Origin: a virus
Reading direction: 5' to 3' (one strand)
Virus record (IMG/VR): IMGVR_UViG_3300032164_000058
Coordinates: 1-27,750 of that record
Length of the DNA: 27,750 nt
This document shows, piece after piece, positions 1 to 7,351 of the stretch. The position numbers were made by a program, and so were the translations under genes. The notes under the pieces were generated by a model, which was not told where the DNA came from, made no database searches, and saw only the letters and a program-made list of their open reading frames with translations. Position 1 is the stretch's first letter. The number at the start of each line of letters is the position of its first letter.

Positions 1-617
1 AGAGATGCAAAATTCTTGTCAATCTTTGGTGCGATTGTCTGAATTTCAGCAATACTGCGCTGAAACTTGAGCGATTCCGACACTGCTTCGTGAAGGGCAT
101 CCCGAATCTGTGACAAGACGCGAACAACCATTTGTGTCATTACGACACGACCGAGTGTTCCCCACGATGCCGTCATGGTATTGGTTGCGGCTGCCGCCTG
201 TTGAGCGCTCTTGGCTGCGTTCTGACTGGCTGTTGTAGCGGCTGCACCCGTTGCCGTAGCCGCTGCACCGGCTGCCTTGGACGCCTGCGCGTATGCGTTG
301 ACAGAACTGGTTGCCGTACTATAATCCGGCGGCACCCATAATTTTGAGACAGGAGCAGCAGCGGCGGCAACCGGAGTCGCCGCCCCCATCGCCGAAGTAT
401 TGACTCGCGCCATTGCTGACGCCGCCCGACCAGCCTGTGTTGCCATGTCGCGCAGAATGTTGACAGTCTGCTCGGCCTTACTGTTCCAAGCAGACATCGC
501 GGCCCCAGAACTCGACAATGCACTCGTAATACCTTGAAGCGCACCATCTAACTTCGCCAGCGCATCGAGCGCTTGGGACACATCAAAGCCAAGTTTATTG
601 AGAATTTCGTCGGCCAT
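1..617 (-). CDS. Tail tape measure protein, N-terminal part (runs off window)
   Basis: An open frame starts at ATG 617 and continues past base 1, so at least 205 codons are present and the C-terminus is missing. The start has GGAG five bases upstream and follows the preceding stop by 10 bases. The protein begins MADEILNKLGFDVSQ and is rich in Ala, Ser, Thr and Gln with long predicted helices, including a run of alternating Ala-rich segments at about residues 90-150. This composition, the position directly after the chaperone and gp10-like genes, and the lack of a stop fit a tape measure protein, which sets tail length and is threaded inside the tail tube. No peptidase or hydrophobic segment is visible in the part present. 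The assignment rests on gene order and composition more than on motifs. Confidence 0.7.
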   Translation of the reverse strand, partial: MADEILNKLGFDVSQALDALAKLDGALQGITSALSSSGAAMSAWNSKAEQTVNILRDMATQAGRAASAMARVNTSAMGAATPVAAAAAPVSKLWVPPDYSTATSSVNAYAQASKAAGAAATATGAAATTASQNAAKSAQQAAAATNTMTASWGTLGRVVMTQMVVRVLSQIRDALHEAVSESLKFQRSIAEIQTIAPKIDKNFAS

Positions 618-627
618 AAAGGCTCCA

Positions 628-1128
628 CTACACCTTGACTCGCACGGCCTGAATATGCGGTGCGACGGGTGGTAAATCCACTGTGGATGCAAAACTACGG
701 AACGCCTGGAAACCTTTCATCTGAAAGTTGTATGGACCTTCCTTTAACACACGATAGAAGAGTGTTGGGTCAGGATCGACATTCGCATTATGATATTCGT
801 TCCAAATCAGCCACGGTAATGATGTACTGTAACTGAAAACATACCGTCCTTTGCCGTCGTCCGCCTCCAATCCACCGGCCCCTTCACCAATGCCTGTGCC
901 AACTCGACTTTGCGTTGCGGGTGCAATTGGAATGTTGTAATGAATCACTTGTGCCAGGTGCATAAATGTTGCACGCGATGCACCACTCCATACCGGAATC
1001 TCCATCAACACAGCCTCAAGCCACACACTAATTGCTTGAGATACAATATCCATCATGTGTCGATGAAGGGCCTTCCGATAAGAAGACAAATTCAAGCGAG
1101 GCGCGACGAACTTTGGCACAAACTTCAT
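628..1128 (-). CDS. HK97 gp10-like head-tail/tail completion protein (probable)
   Basis: A protein of 166 residues beginning MKFVPKFVAPRL. The frame is open upstream, but ATG 1128 lies two bases after the stop of the frameshifted chaperone extension (1131-1133), so it is the natural start; an AAAGG lies nine bases before it. Near residue 48 it reads IPVWSGASRATFMHL, close to the 'PV.tG.lR.s' signature of HK97 gp10-like neck or tail-completion proteins, and the Gly-rich and aromatic C-terminal half fits that fold. Such proteins sit at the head-tail joint or act in tail completion. The location between chaperone and tape measure is later than usual for gp10, so a minor tail protein is the main alternative. 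Confidence 0.45.
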   Translation of the reverse strand: MKFVPKFVAPRLNLSSYRKALHRHMMDIVSQAISVWLEAVLMEIPVWSGASRATFMHLAQVIHYNIPIAPATQSRVGTGIGEGAGGLEADDGKGRYVFSYSTSLPWLIWNEYHNANVDPDPTLFYRVLKEGPYNFQMKGFQAFRSFASTVDLPPVAPHIQAVRVKV

Positions 1129-1130
1129 GG

Positions 1131-1828
1131 TCAGGAACCTTTCGGCACTGGGGCAACCCCAAAAGGCGTCCGTGCCCCAGCCAATTGAGCCTCCCACTCT
1201 GCCTCGTCATGGCTACAAATCTGATTGTAAGCAATAACGAGTGCTTGCGTCTCAACACCACAGTCATCCCATGAGTCTTTGACGCCAGGTGGTCGTATGC
1301 CTAGCCGTTCACAGGCTCGCCAGACAGCGTACTCGCCGGTTCGTTCTGGGGGCCAGAGTATTCGGCGGGCATTGGTCCCTGACCAGCAAGAAAAACCTCG
1401 CGGGCCTTTGCCAGTTTATCGTCGTCAAGTGCATTTGCCTCCAAGACAAGAGCCAACACACGGTTGGATTCAACCTGTGTTAGCATCGCCGCACTCAAAT
1501 CCTTTTCCCAATTCGACCAGGTACGGGGATCACCCTCCTTGACTGTATCCCATTCAATCTCGGATGGAGTCAGAGACTTGACGACCATGTAGCCAAGTCG
1601 CTTCTTTGCCCACTCACCGAGAATCTGTTGATAGGTAGGATCGTTTACATTAGCAACCCAACCGTCCTTGGTAAGTTTTCCTGGCGGTTTCGGCGTCGGG
1701 CACAGTGCCGTAAACTCGTCCATATTCGGCAGACCCTTGGCACGAAACACGAGGTTCTGTTCACCACGCGGTAGCACCAAGATGATTTCTGTACTCAGAG
1801 ACTTAGGATCAACACCAGCGATCTTCAT
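1131..1828 (-). CDS. Tail assembly chaperone, long form made by -1 frameshift (gpGT-like)
   Basis: From about 1349 to the TGA at 1131 the -1 frame is open and reads as sensible protein: PPERTGEYAVWRACERLG, then a helical ALVIAYNQICSHDEAEWEAQ segment, ending VPKGS. This segment has no ATG, GTG or TTG from well before the shift region, so it needs the upstream frame. A run of five C on the coding strand (1352-1348, codons GGC CCC CAG) allows a Pro-tRNA to slip back one base onto CCC; a run of five T a little upstream (codons GTT TTT CTT) is a second candidate. Slippage at the C run would give about 160 residues of short form plus 72 of extension, 232 in all. The next gene starts two bases after this stop, which supports it as a real gene end. 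Confidence 0.65.
1301..1828 (-). CDS. Tail assembly chaperone, short form (gpG-like)
   Basis: A protein of 175 residues starting MKIAGVDPKSL. ATG 1828 is preferred over ATG 1834 because the GAGGG site lies about seven bases upstream of it, whereas it touches the earlier ATG. The gene sits between the tail tube gene and the tape measure, where tail phages encode the chaperone pair that coats the tape measure during tail assembly. The C-terminal third is helical and charged. The stop at 1301 is followed by an open -1 frame that codes for a well-formed second domain, which is the classical gpG/gpGT arrangement. Function is assigned from this arrangement and position; the sequence itself was not recognised as a named family. 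Confidence 0.7.
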   Translation of the reverse strand: MKIAGVDPKSLSTEIILVLPRGEQNLVFRAKGLPNMDEFTALCPTPKPPGKLTKDGWVANVNDPTYQQILGEWAKKRLGYMVVKSLTPSEIEWDTVKEGDPRTWSNWEKDLSAAMLTQVESNRVLALVLEANALDDDKLAKAREVFLAGQGPMPAEYSGPQNEPASTLSGEPVNG

Positions 1829-1902
1829 GTTCATTTCCCTCGCGGAGAAAGAAAGGTAAGGTTGACATCGTGCCAACCTTACCGTATTCAGCGTTCACAG
1901 GA

Positions 1903-2958
1903 CTATTCCACGTCCCGCTCCACAATCGGTTCAGTCACGTTGCATTTGCCCGTAACCGAAATCGACGCTTCCTTGAAATTCACTTCCTTCGTGTCGGCGC
2001 GGAAGTCCGGGAATGTGGTTCGCTCATTCTCAGACGTGCCACACGGCGGCGTGTGAAGAACAATCAGGTCGATGGCATAGGGTTCACACTGATCGGTGGA
2101 TGCGCTGACCCACTCAGCCGCACCGCCAATACCCTTCAACGCATCCATCGGACTGACTGGTTCACTCGTTCCTTGAGTGATGTGTTCGTAAACAGCCTCC
2201 ATCTTCACGTCCATCGGCACTTGATTCCCTTCCCTGACGGTATCCAAGTCGCCTCGGTCCAACAGGTATTCGTGAGTCTTGTGCTCGGTGTAAGTGATAT
2301 TGCCGTCACCCACTTTGATGTCCAACTGTTGTGGCAAGAAAGTCACGACGCCATCATCGACATACGTGCCTGCTCCAAGAGCGGGAGTGAAAGCAATGTT
2401 GGTTGTCGCCAAAGGCACGACACCAGCCTGCGTAGTCGCCACGGTTACAACCGTGGTTCCACCAGTAAGAGCCGAACCGTCGCCGACCAAGAGAGGTTGG
2501 GGTGTTGCACCCAAGACACCCTTGAACTCGACGACCCACGCTCCGGCTGTGCCAGTAACAGCCCAGTCGTCAGTCGTGTAACCATCTTCCATTGCCACGA
2601 GAGCCGTCTTAACGGCTGCCACATCGGCCTCAAAGGTAATGGCATCAGTCGTCTTACCACCCCATGTCAAATGGAAATGGCCGCCAGTCGCCGAGATGCC
2701 GACTGACTGCTTAGCGTTGACACCACCAGATGGGGCGGCAGTGCGCGCGGTGACGACGTGAATCGTGTCGGCTGTCTCGCCGTCCACGGTAAAACGAGCA
2801 CCCAGGGGCACTTTATCAGTGTCCACGGTGTTCAAGACAACAGAGTCGATGTCCAAATCCGTATCGGTTGCCACAGGCGGGGAAGCCGTCAATGCTCCCA
2901 CCCCCGCGAGACCGTCTTGGAAAATGACATCGCAATCGCGTAGTTCAATGCGAGCCAT
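1903..2958 (-). CDS. Major tail tube protein with inserted surface domains
   Basis: A protein of 351 residues with AGGAG nine bases before ATG 2958. The termini look like one tube domain: MARIELRDCDVIFQDG at the start and, from about residue 210, a run including LDIKVGDGNITYTEH, MDVKMEAVYEHIT, FRADTKEVNFKEASISVTGKCN, typical of tail tube beta barrels. Residues about 25-85 and 88-176 are an insertion. The second inserted block has the pattern GHFHLTWGGKTTDAI..., AAVKTALVAM, VTGTAGAWVVEFKG, LTGGTTVV, a beta-sandwich repeat I recognise as common in surface proteins of large phages and some bacteria. The tube protein forms the tail lumen; the insert probably decorates its outside. Position before the chaperones supports the call. 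Confidence 0.75.
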   Translation of the reverse strand: MARIELRDCDVIFQDGLAGVGALTASPPVATDTDLDIDSVVLNTVDTDKVPLGARFTVDGETADTIHVVTARTAAPSGGVNAKQSVGISATGGHFHLTWGGKTTDAITFEADVAAVKTALVAMEDGYTTDDWAVTGTAGAWVVEFKGVLGATPQPLLVGDGSALTGGTTVVTVATTQAGVVPLATTNIAFTPALGAGTYVDDGVVTFLPQQLDIKVGDGNITYTEHKTHEYLLDRGDLDTVREGNQVPMDVKMEAVYEHITQGTSEPVSPMDALKGIGGAAEWVSASTDQCEPYAIDLIVLHTPPCGTSENERTTFPDFRADTKEVNFKEASISVTGKCNVTEPIVERDVE

Positions 2959-2973
2959 GTTCAGTTTCTCCTG

Positions 2974-3471
2974 TTATTCGTTGTTGGAAAGTTCCATCAC
3001 GTAGCGAGCGTCAACCATTGACTGCTTCAACTTGTTGGTCGGATCAACTTGCCCAAAGTGCATGACGCGAATGGTGTCATTGCGTCCCTGCGCTGGCGAC
3101 AAACAACCAACCAATTCATGCTCGTCGTCACCAGGTTCATTTCCATACTTGAAGATTGCGATGGAGCCATCCATTGCTTCGTGAAACACGCCAACCTTCT
3201 TGATGATGTCGTACTGATTCTTGCCCTCGTCGTTACGACTTTGGAACAAGACGTTCACAATTACTTCAACACGGAAATAATTGCGACTCAGTTCCTTCGT
3301 AAAAGGCCCTGTAATGCGCACTTCACACCGATCCGTGGCGTGTGTAAATGCAGTCGTGCGCTCATGCAGACCCTCCACCAAAACTGGAAGAGTCTGACTG
3401 TCCGCGATACCTTTCAAGTAGGTGGCTACGGATGCGAAAACCCAGCGTGCCCAATTAGGATTGGCAGACAT
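2974..3471 (-). CDS. Tail terminator/tail completion protein (probable)
   Basis: A protein of 165 residues. The start codon overlaps the previous stop as TAATG, and a strong AAGGAGG lies five bases upstream. It contains EVRITGPFTKELSRNYFRVEVIVNVLFQS around residues 48-78, an alternating beta pattern, and a later charged helix. Size, fold pattern and position between the neck protein and the tail tube gene match tail terminator proteins, which cap the finished tube and join it to the head. No motif fixes the family, so the call relies largely on gene order. Confidence 0.55.
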   Translation of the reverse strand: MSANPNWARWVFASVATYLKGIADSQTLPVLVEGLHERTTAFTHATDRCEVRITGPFTKELSRNYFRVEVIVNVLFQSRNDEGKNQYDIIKKVGVFHEAMDGSIAIFKYGNEPGDDEHELVGCLSPAQGRNDTIRVMHFGQVDPTNKLKQSMVDARYVMELSNNE

Positions 3472-3980
3472 TATATCCTCCTTGCAACCGAGTTAAGAGC
3501 AAGATCATCGTCAGCATTGATCTCCATAACGGAGCCTTCAATACCAAGTGGTTCACCGGGCATTTCTTTCCCGGTAACGACGTATGCCGTATCAAACTCG
3601 TACTCCTCAAAATTCTCAATGGCATACTTCCTGCTGTTGTAACCAATCCAATCACACTCTTGTAACGCGAGATTGGGAGCATCGCGGCGTTCGATGATGA
3701 ACAACCGTTTTCCAACCTCAAAATATCCACCCGTCACCGTCATCTTATTGGCAGAAATCACCGAAATGCTCTGCTTCAATTCTCGACTGATCGTAACAGG
3801 CAGAACGACCGCTCGATGAATCCGGGTTGCCGTCTTCGTTCGAGTCACTTCACCGGTTTTCGTATCCGTAGTCACCGTGCCATTCTGGTATACGGTAATC
3901 GCACCCCCGTACTGCCGCTTCAAGGCGTACAATACGTGACGAATCTGTTGATTCAAGCTGTAGTTAGCGGGATACGTCAT
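3471..3980 (-). CDS. Head-tail connector/neck protein (probable)
   Basis: A protein of 169 residues starting MTYPANYSLNQQIRHVLYAL. The frame is open further upstream, but ATG 3980 overlaps the stop of the preceding gene as TAATG and is the likely start. The centre carries ISANKMTVTGGYFEVGKRLFIIERRD and then DWIGYNSRKYAIENFEEYE, the pattern seen in phage neck proteins that carry a short beta domain with an 'r.fiI...D' segment. It would sit between portal ring and tail. It ends in TAATG coupling with the tail terminator gene. Confidence 0.5.
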   Translation of the reverse strand: MTYPANYSLNQQIRHVLYALKRQYGGAITVYQNGTVTTDTKTGEVTRTKTATRIHRAVVLPVTISRELKQSISVISANKMTVTGGYFEVGKRLFIIERRDAPNLALQECDWIGYNSRKYAIENFEEYEFDTAYVVTGKEMPGEPLGIEGSVMEINADDDLALNSVARRI

Positions 3981-4213
3981 TACTTTTCCAGAGCCTTCTC
4001 CAATCGTTCCATCATCATCGTGTTTTGAGCAATCACGTCTGCGCATCGTTCGACAAGCGGCATCAACACGTTTCGCTGCTCGTCTTCCAATTTCTCGATG
4101 CGCTTAGTCATACGGCACTCACGGACCCAGTTTTGCCAAAGAAAGAAGGCAACAACCAGAACCAGAGGGCCATATTGCTTGAGCAATGAAATGGCGTCGA
4201 TAAACACGTCCAT
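3980..4213 (-). CDS. Small single-span membrane protein with coiled coil (holin-like?)
   Basis: A protein of 77 residues if started at ATG 4213, which has GGAG six bases upstream; ATG 4225 in the same frame has a poorer site. It begins MDVFIDAISLLKQYG, followed by a hydrophobic segment PLVLVVAFFLWQNWV, then a basic patch and a charged coiled coil (RMTKRIEKLEDEQRN). One membrane helix plus a soluble coiled coil is a layout found in some holins and in small phage membrane proteins. Being located inside the head-tail block, not next to a lysin, makes holin only one possibility. It is separated from the capsid gene by a GC-rich hairpin. Confidence 0.55.
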   Translation of the reverse strand: MDVFIDAISLLKQYGPLVLVVAFFLWQNWVRECRMTKRIEKLEDEQRNVLMPLVERCADVIAQNTMMMERLEKALEK

Positions 4214-4245
4214 TGGTGTCTCCATTCACCGCAGTTGATGGTAAA

Positions 4246-4276
4246 GCCGCCCGGTCGGTAGGTCCGGCCGGGCGGC
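4246..4276 (-). terminator. GC-rich hairpin after the capsid gene
   Basis: A 9-bp perfect stem (GCCGCCCGG with CCGGGCGGC) with three further inner pairs after one mismatch lies 22 bases after the capsid stop. On the transcribed strand it is followed only by TTTAC, so the U tract is short. It may act as a partial terminator or as a 3' stabiliser that sets capsid mRNA above the downstream tail genes. Confidence 0.5.
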
Positions 4277-4297
4277 CGGAAACTCGCTCAGACAGGA

Positions 4298-5627
4298 TTA
4301 GCCGAGCACCGGAACGCAGAGGGCAGCGTTCAGAACCGCCACACCCGCGAGGATGTCGCAGTTGACCACGGTGCCACCGGCGTTGATGTCGTACTGCATG
4401 AGCACGCGCATCCCGATGCCGTTGTGAGGAACCACGGCGGCCATGACACCCATGCGGCTGTCGGGCAGAGCCAACGGCCGGGTGATGAGCGCCAGGGCGT
4501 CCCGATGGAACGCCAGGTTCAACGCACCGTATGGGCCGGGGTATGCGGCGTCCGTGTTGACCACCGCAATCTCCAATGGCCGATCCAGGTACACCGTGCA
4601 AGTCGTACCAGCGTCCTCAGACTCGATGACCGTATAGGTATGCCGCCCATTGAGGGTTACCCCAAAGGAGAGCAACTGGCCAACTTGCGGAGCCTTGGCC
4701 GTGGTGTAGGTATCAAGGACGATACCCTTGCTCCAACCCTTGGCGTAATCAGCCGCTACACCAATCTTCTTGTAGCGCGTGACTACCGCACTGGTCAGCA
4801 CGGTATTCTTGAGGGGTTCGTTGAGAACAACCGCGCCGGAAGTCTTATCGAGCATCCAGGTGGGTTGATCGTTGCCAGCGATATTCAGATACTCGCCAGC
4901 GAACCCAGTGACCACGATATTGAAAGCCCCGGCGTAACCGGCATCCTGACCAGCAACGAGTGTCAGGGGGCCTGCGTCAACATCCGCACCCGTCAGGACG
5001 TTGTTCACGTTCTGATCCATGTAGGTGTCGAAACCGAGGATACGGCCGAGGATGGCGTTTTCCAACGCTGATCCACCATCACCACGCTGATCGGCCCTGA
5101 TGAACAGTTCCGTCTTGAGCATGGCAGTCTCGCTACCCGGAGCCAGGACGAGCCGACGCCCATCCACGGGAGCCTTGTTGACGTTCAACCGCTCACGAGC
5201 ATCCAGGCAGTAGTCCCTGGCCGTCGCAGCCGCCAAGCCACCCAACCGACCCACACGACCAGCGGCAGGAGTGCCGAGGTAAGCGTGAACGCGACCGAGC
5301 AAGGCGCGGTCGATGCCACGGCTGATGGACAGCATGGCGGGTCGGAGGTAAATGTCGGTCAATTCTTGGAAGGACTTGCTGCCTTCCCCGTCACGGATCA
5401 CGAAACTCTGATAGAACCACTGGTCCAAAGTCACCGGCACATTGGTCGCGGTGGCGTCTTGCTGGACGAGGGTGGTCCCATCGGTCTTCCGGCGAATCTT
5501 GAACTCACCCGGACGACGGGTGTTCACGACATCGCCGAACTTGGCGATTTCGTTCTCAAAGTCACGATGGACGAGGTTAGCCATGACCATGTTCTCTTCG
5601 AGAATGGCCAAGCCTTCCTGTGCCCAA
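4298..5627 (-). CDS. Major capsid protein, exon 2 (P22 coat-like)
   Basis: Exon 2 encodes 442 residues of a 467-residue protein plus the last base of the junction codon. It opens WAQEGLAILEENMVMANLVHRDFENE, followed by FGDVVNTRRPGEF, the signature of P22 coat-like capsid proteins (IPE.W..E.l..l...lv...lv.rd...e...GDtV...rp). The family has an HK97-type fold and builds the icosahedral shell. The reading frame is open back to an ATG at 5692, but that ATG and the residues before WAQEGL lie inside the group I intron and are not part of the capsid protein. The scaffold gene is just upstream of exon 1. The central region from about residue 215 probably includes an extra surface domain (a stretch with AGYAGAFNIVVTGFAGEYLN and DQPTWMLDKTSGAVVLNEP). 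Confidence 0.85.
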
Positions 5628-6300
5628 CAATCTGTTACCAACTCTTTCGAGTCGGGCGGATCATTTCTGTCCGCCTCCTTGCATCGCTGCAAGGTTCAGA
5701 CTATATCTTCACCCGATCTTTGATAAATCTTACACAACACTCCAACCGTTGAAGATGTTCTGTTGATTCATCCCGTAAAAGATGATTGCACGTTAAACAT
5801 ATCACGCCGCGAACAACTCCATCAACATGGTGGATATGTTTATGTTGTTGATTCTTGAATCCTGAACCACAACATTCACACTGACCAATCGCGTACAGTC
5901 GCACAACTTCATCTCGCGTCATTGAATACCGAGACATTGCTTTATGCAACCGTTGACAAACTTTACAGTAATGATACGGACAATCCTTAACACTGCAAAA
6001 CTCTGTCACCAATTTCCACGTCGAACAATCCGTACACCACGCTCGTCCATCCTTGATTGTGCGCTTCCAACCTCTTGTCGGAATGTCATAGTGGAAACCT
6101 TCGCTAATCTTCGTTGCAACTCTCTTTCGTTTCGGGGCAGGGCGTTCAGTCGTTGAGGGTTCCCTTTCGGGTCTTCCCTGCTGATTGACCGCAGCACTCA
6201 GATTTTCACGCATCGCGTACTGGTGCATACTCGGTGTTTCCAGCATATAGCCCTGTTGTTTCATTGATTGTCACCAACCAAAGGAGCCTTGGGTTAATCA
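5628..6300 (-). other. Group I intron in the major capsid gene
   Basis: A 673-nt intron. The 5' site follows the U of exon sequence GAGCU, which pairs with the intron guide GGCUC (P1, with the conserved U-G wobble); the neighbouring intron CCCAA pairs with the first bases of exon 2, UUGGG (P10). The intron ends in G (5628). Core elements are visible: CAACGACUGAAC (6144-6155, P7 5' strand) and AAGAUAUAGUCUGAACC (5693-5709, P7 3' strand), close to the classical R and S boxes. Three hairpins follow: CCUUGCA-GCGA-UGCAAGG (GNRA loop), GGCGGA...UCCGCC and ACUC-GAAA-GAGU. Precise splicing joins ...IPE-L to WAQEGL in frame. Without splicing, translation stops at a UAA five bases into the intron. Confidence 0.9.
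5701..6264 (-). CDS. Intron-encoded HNH homing endonuclease (endonuclease VII-like)
   Basis: An open frame of 187 residues inside the group I intron. It has an N-terminal zinc knuckle (C77, C80, C100, C103) and an endonuclease VII-type HNH core: CECCG near 129-133, HIHHVDGVVRG at 143-153, CLTCN at 156-160. Such enzymes cut intron-less alleles and spread the intron. ATG 6264 has GGTGA six bases upstream, but from this start the frame runs across the P7 5' strand of the ribozyme, and its UAG stop lies within the P7 3' strand, so the true start could be later, at a non-ATG codon before the first zinc knuckle. No ATG lies between residue 18 and the zinc knuckle. Confidence 0.85.
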   Translation of the reverse strand: MKQQGYMLETPSMHQYAMRENLSAAVNQQGRPEREPSTTERPAPKRKRVATKISEGFHYDIPTRGWKRTIKDGRAWCTDCSTWKLVTEFCSVKDCPYHYCKVCQRLHKAMSRYSMTRDEVVRLYAIGQCECCGSGFKNQQHKHIHHVDGVVRGVICLTCNHLLRDESTEHLQRLECCVRFIKDRVKI

Positions 6301-6374
6301 AGCTCAGGAATGTAGGCATCCAGGACGTTCTCGTAGCAAGCCACGAAAGCCCGGTTTTGGTACAGACGATTCAT
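6301..6374 (-). CDS. Major capsid protein, exon 1
   Basis: ATG 6374 has a perfect AAGGAG six bases upstream. It encodes 24 residues, MNRLYQNRAFVACYENVLDA then YIPE, plus the first two bases (CU) of a Leu codon completed by exon 2. The IPE-L-W junction matches the N-terminal 'FIPE.W' segment of P22 coat-like proteins. Read without splicing, this frame gives only a 26-residue peptide ending at UAA. It lies 47 bases after the scaffold stop, in the expected scaffold-capsid order. Confidence 0.85.
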
Positions 6375-6421
6375 GTGAATCTCCTTGTTTTGTTTGACTC
6401 AGTTCACCACTCCCCTGGGGA

Positions 6422-7255
6422 CTAGCGGCGCTTGGGAGCGAGTCCGAGCAATTCAGGGTTCTTGCTTCGGATTTCACGATACTGTTGCGGAGTCAATTTC
6501 CGCACGTCGATCTTGCCGCCTTGACCCGGTATGAGGCCACCGGTAGCCGAACTCGAACCGATCCCCGAAACCACCCCGGACTTGAAGAGGTTGGCCCACT
6601 CGGGCAACTCCTTCATACGCTTCACGGCTTCCTCGGGTGAGCGGGTCATAATCACTTGCTCGTTCGTGGTGGCATCCACGTCCGGCATGTCAACCACGGG
6701 CTTATACTTGCCCGTGCCTTTACCCGTCTTCTCCTCCATGACCTCAATGAGACGGGTCCACGGCCGCAATTGTGTAATCATCTGCGCCGTATTGAAAGCC
6801 TCATGCTTCACAGCCGCATCCTGCAATGAACGGTCGATAGTGGAATCTCGATACAAAGACTCCCACACACGGGCCTTCTCGTCAGCCTCAGTCATCTTGG
6901 CTGCGTGCGCCTCTTCCATCTGACGCTTTTCCAACTGAGCCTGTTGTTCCTTGGTACGCAACTGACCGGCGATGGCGTCCAGATTCTCCTTCAAGGTCGC
7001 TCGCTCCTGATCGGTCAAACTCTTGCTCTTCGTCAATTCCGTCAGTTGCAACTCCATCTTTTGCAACTGCACCTGATGCTTGCGCTTATCCTCGGCAAGA
7101 ATACGATTCAGGTCATCCTGGGTAAAGGTCGTGCCGCCAGTAACGGCACCAGCAGTGGCAGCAACAGCAGCGGCAGCAGCAACGGCAGCGGCAGCGGCAG
7201 CGGCGGCAGCATCTTCACCCTCAAAACAAGACTCCCACGGACGAGACTGATACAT
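6422..7255 (-). CDS. Capsid scaffolding protein (probable)
   Basis: A protein of 277 residues, with GGAG seven bases before ATG 7255. It has a short N-terminal peptide, a poly-alanine tract at about residues 16-35 encoded by GCN repeats, then a charged coiled coil (about 50-130: LQKMELQLTELTKS, QLEKRQMEEAHAAKM), a mixed region, and a basic C-terminus ending GLAPKRR. High Gln, Glu, Lys content, coiled coil and position directly before the capsid gene are standard for scaffolds, whose basic C-terminal helix binds coat protein. No protease domain is visible. Confidence 0.75.
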   Translation of the reverse strand: MYQSRPWESCFEGEDAAAAAAAAAVAAAAAVAATAGAVTGGTTFTQDDLNRILAEDKRKHQVQLQKMELQLTELTKSKSLTDQERATLKENLDAIAGQLRTKEQQAQLEKRQMEEAHAAKMTEADEKARVWESLYRDSTIDRSLQDAAVKHEAFNTAQMITQLRPWTRLIEVMEEKTGKGTGKYKPVVDMPDVDATTNEQVIMTRSPEEAVKRMKELPEWANLFKSGVVSGIGSSSATGGLIPGQGGKIDVRKLTPQQYREIRSKNPELLGLAPKRR

Positions 7256-7351
7256 AGCATTTCTCCAAACCCTCGAATGATTCTAGCAGGTATCCCGCCG
7301 ATTCGAGTCTCGGTGGCCCTGACCCAGCGAAAGCTGGTAACGAACACTCAG

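Noticed and set aside
1028-1267. 79-residue minus frame over the chaperone/gp10-like junction
   Set aside because: It is out of frame with both the chaperone extension and the next gene, and its sequence looks like a shadow (irregular, Leu/Arg-rich). The -1 extension explains the region.
5628-5692. Capsid start at ATG 5692
   Set aside because: The peptide before WAQEGL comes from the 3' hairpins of the group I intron, has no ribosome site of note, and does not resemble any capsid N-terminus, whereas exon 1 does.
7261-7351. Possible tRNA or intron piece after the GIY-YIG gene
   Set aside because: TTCGA-like loops and a CCAGC/GCTGG hairpin are present, but no 7-bp acceptor stem or cloverleaf can be formed on either strand, and no P7-like group I boxes were found.
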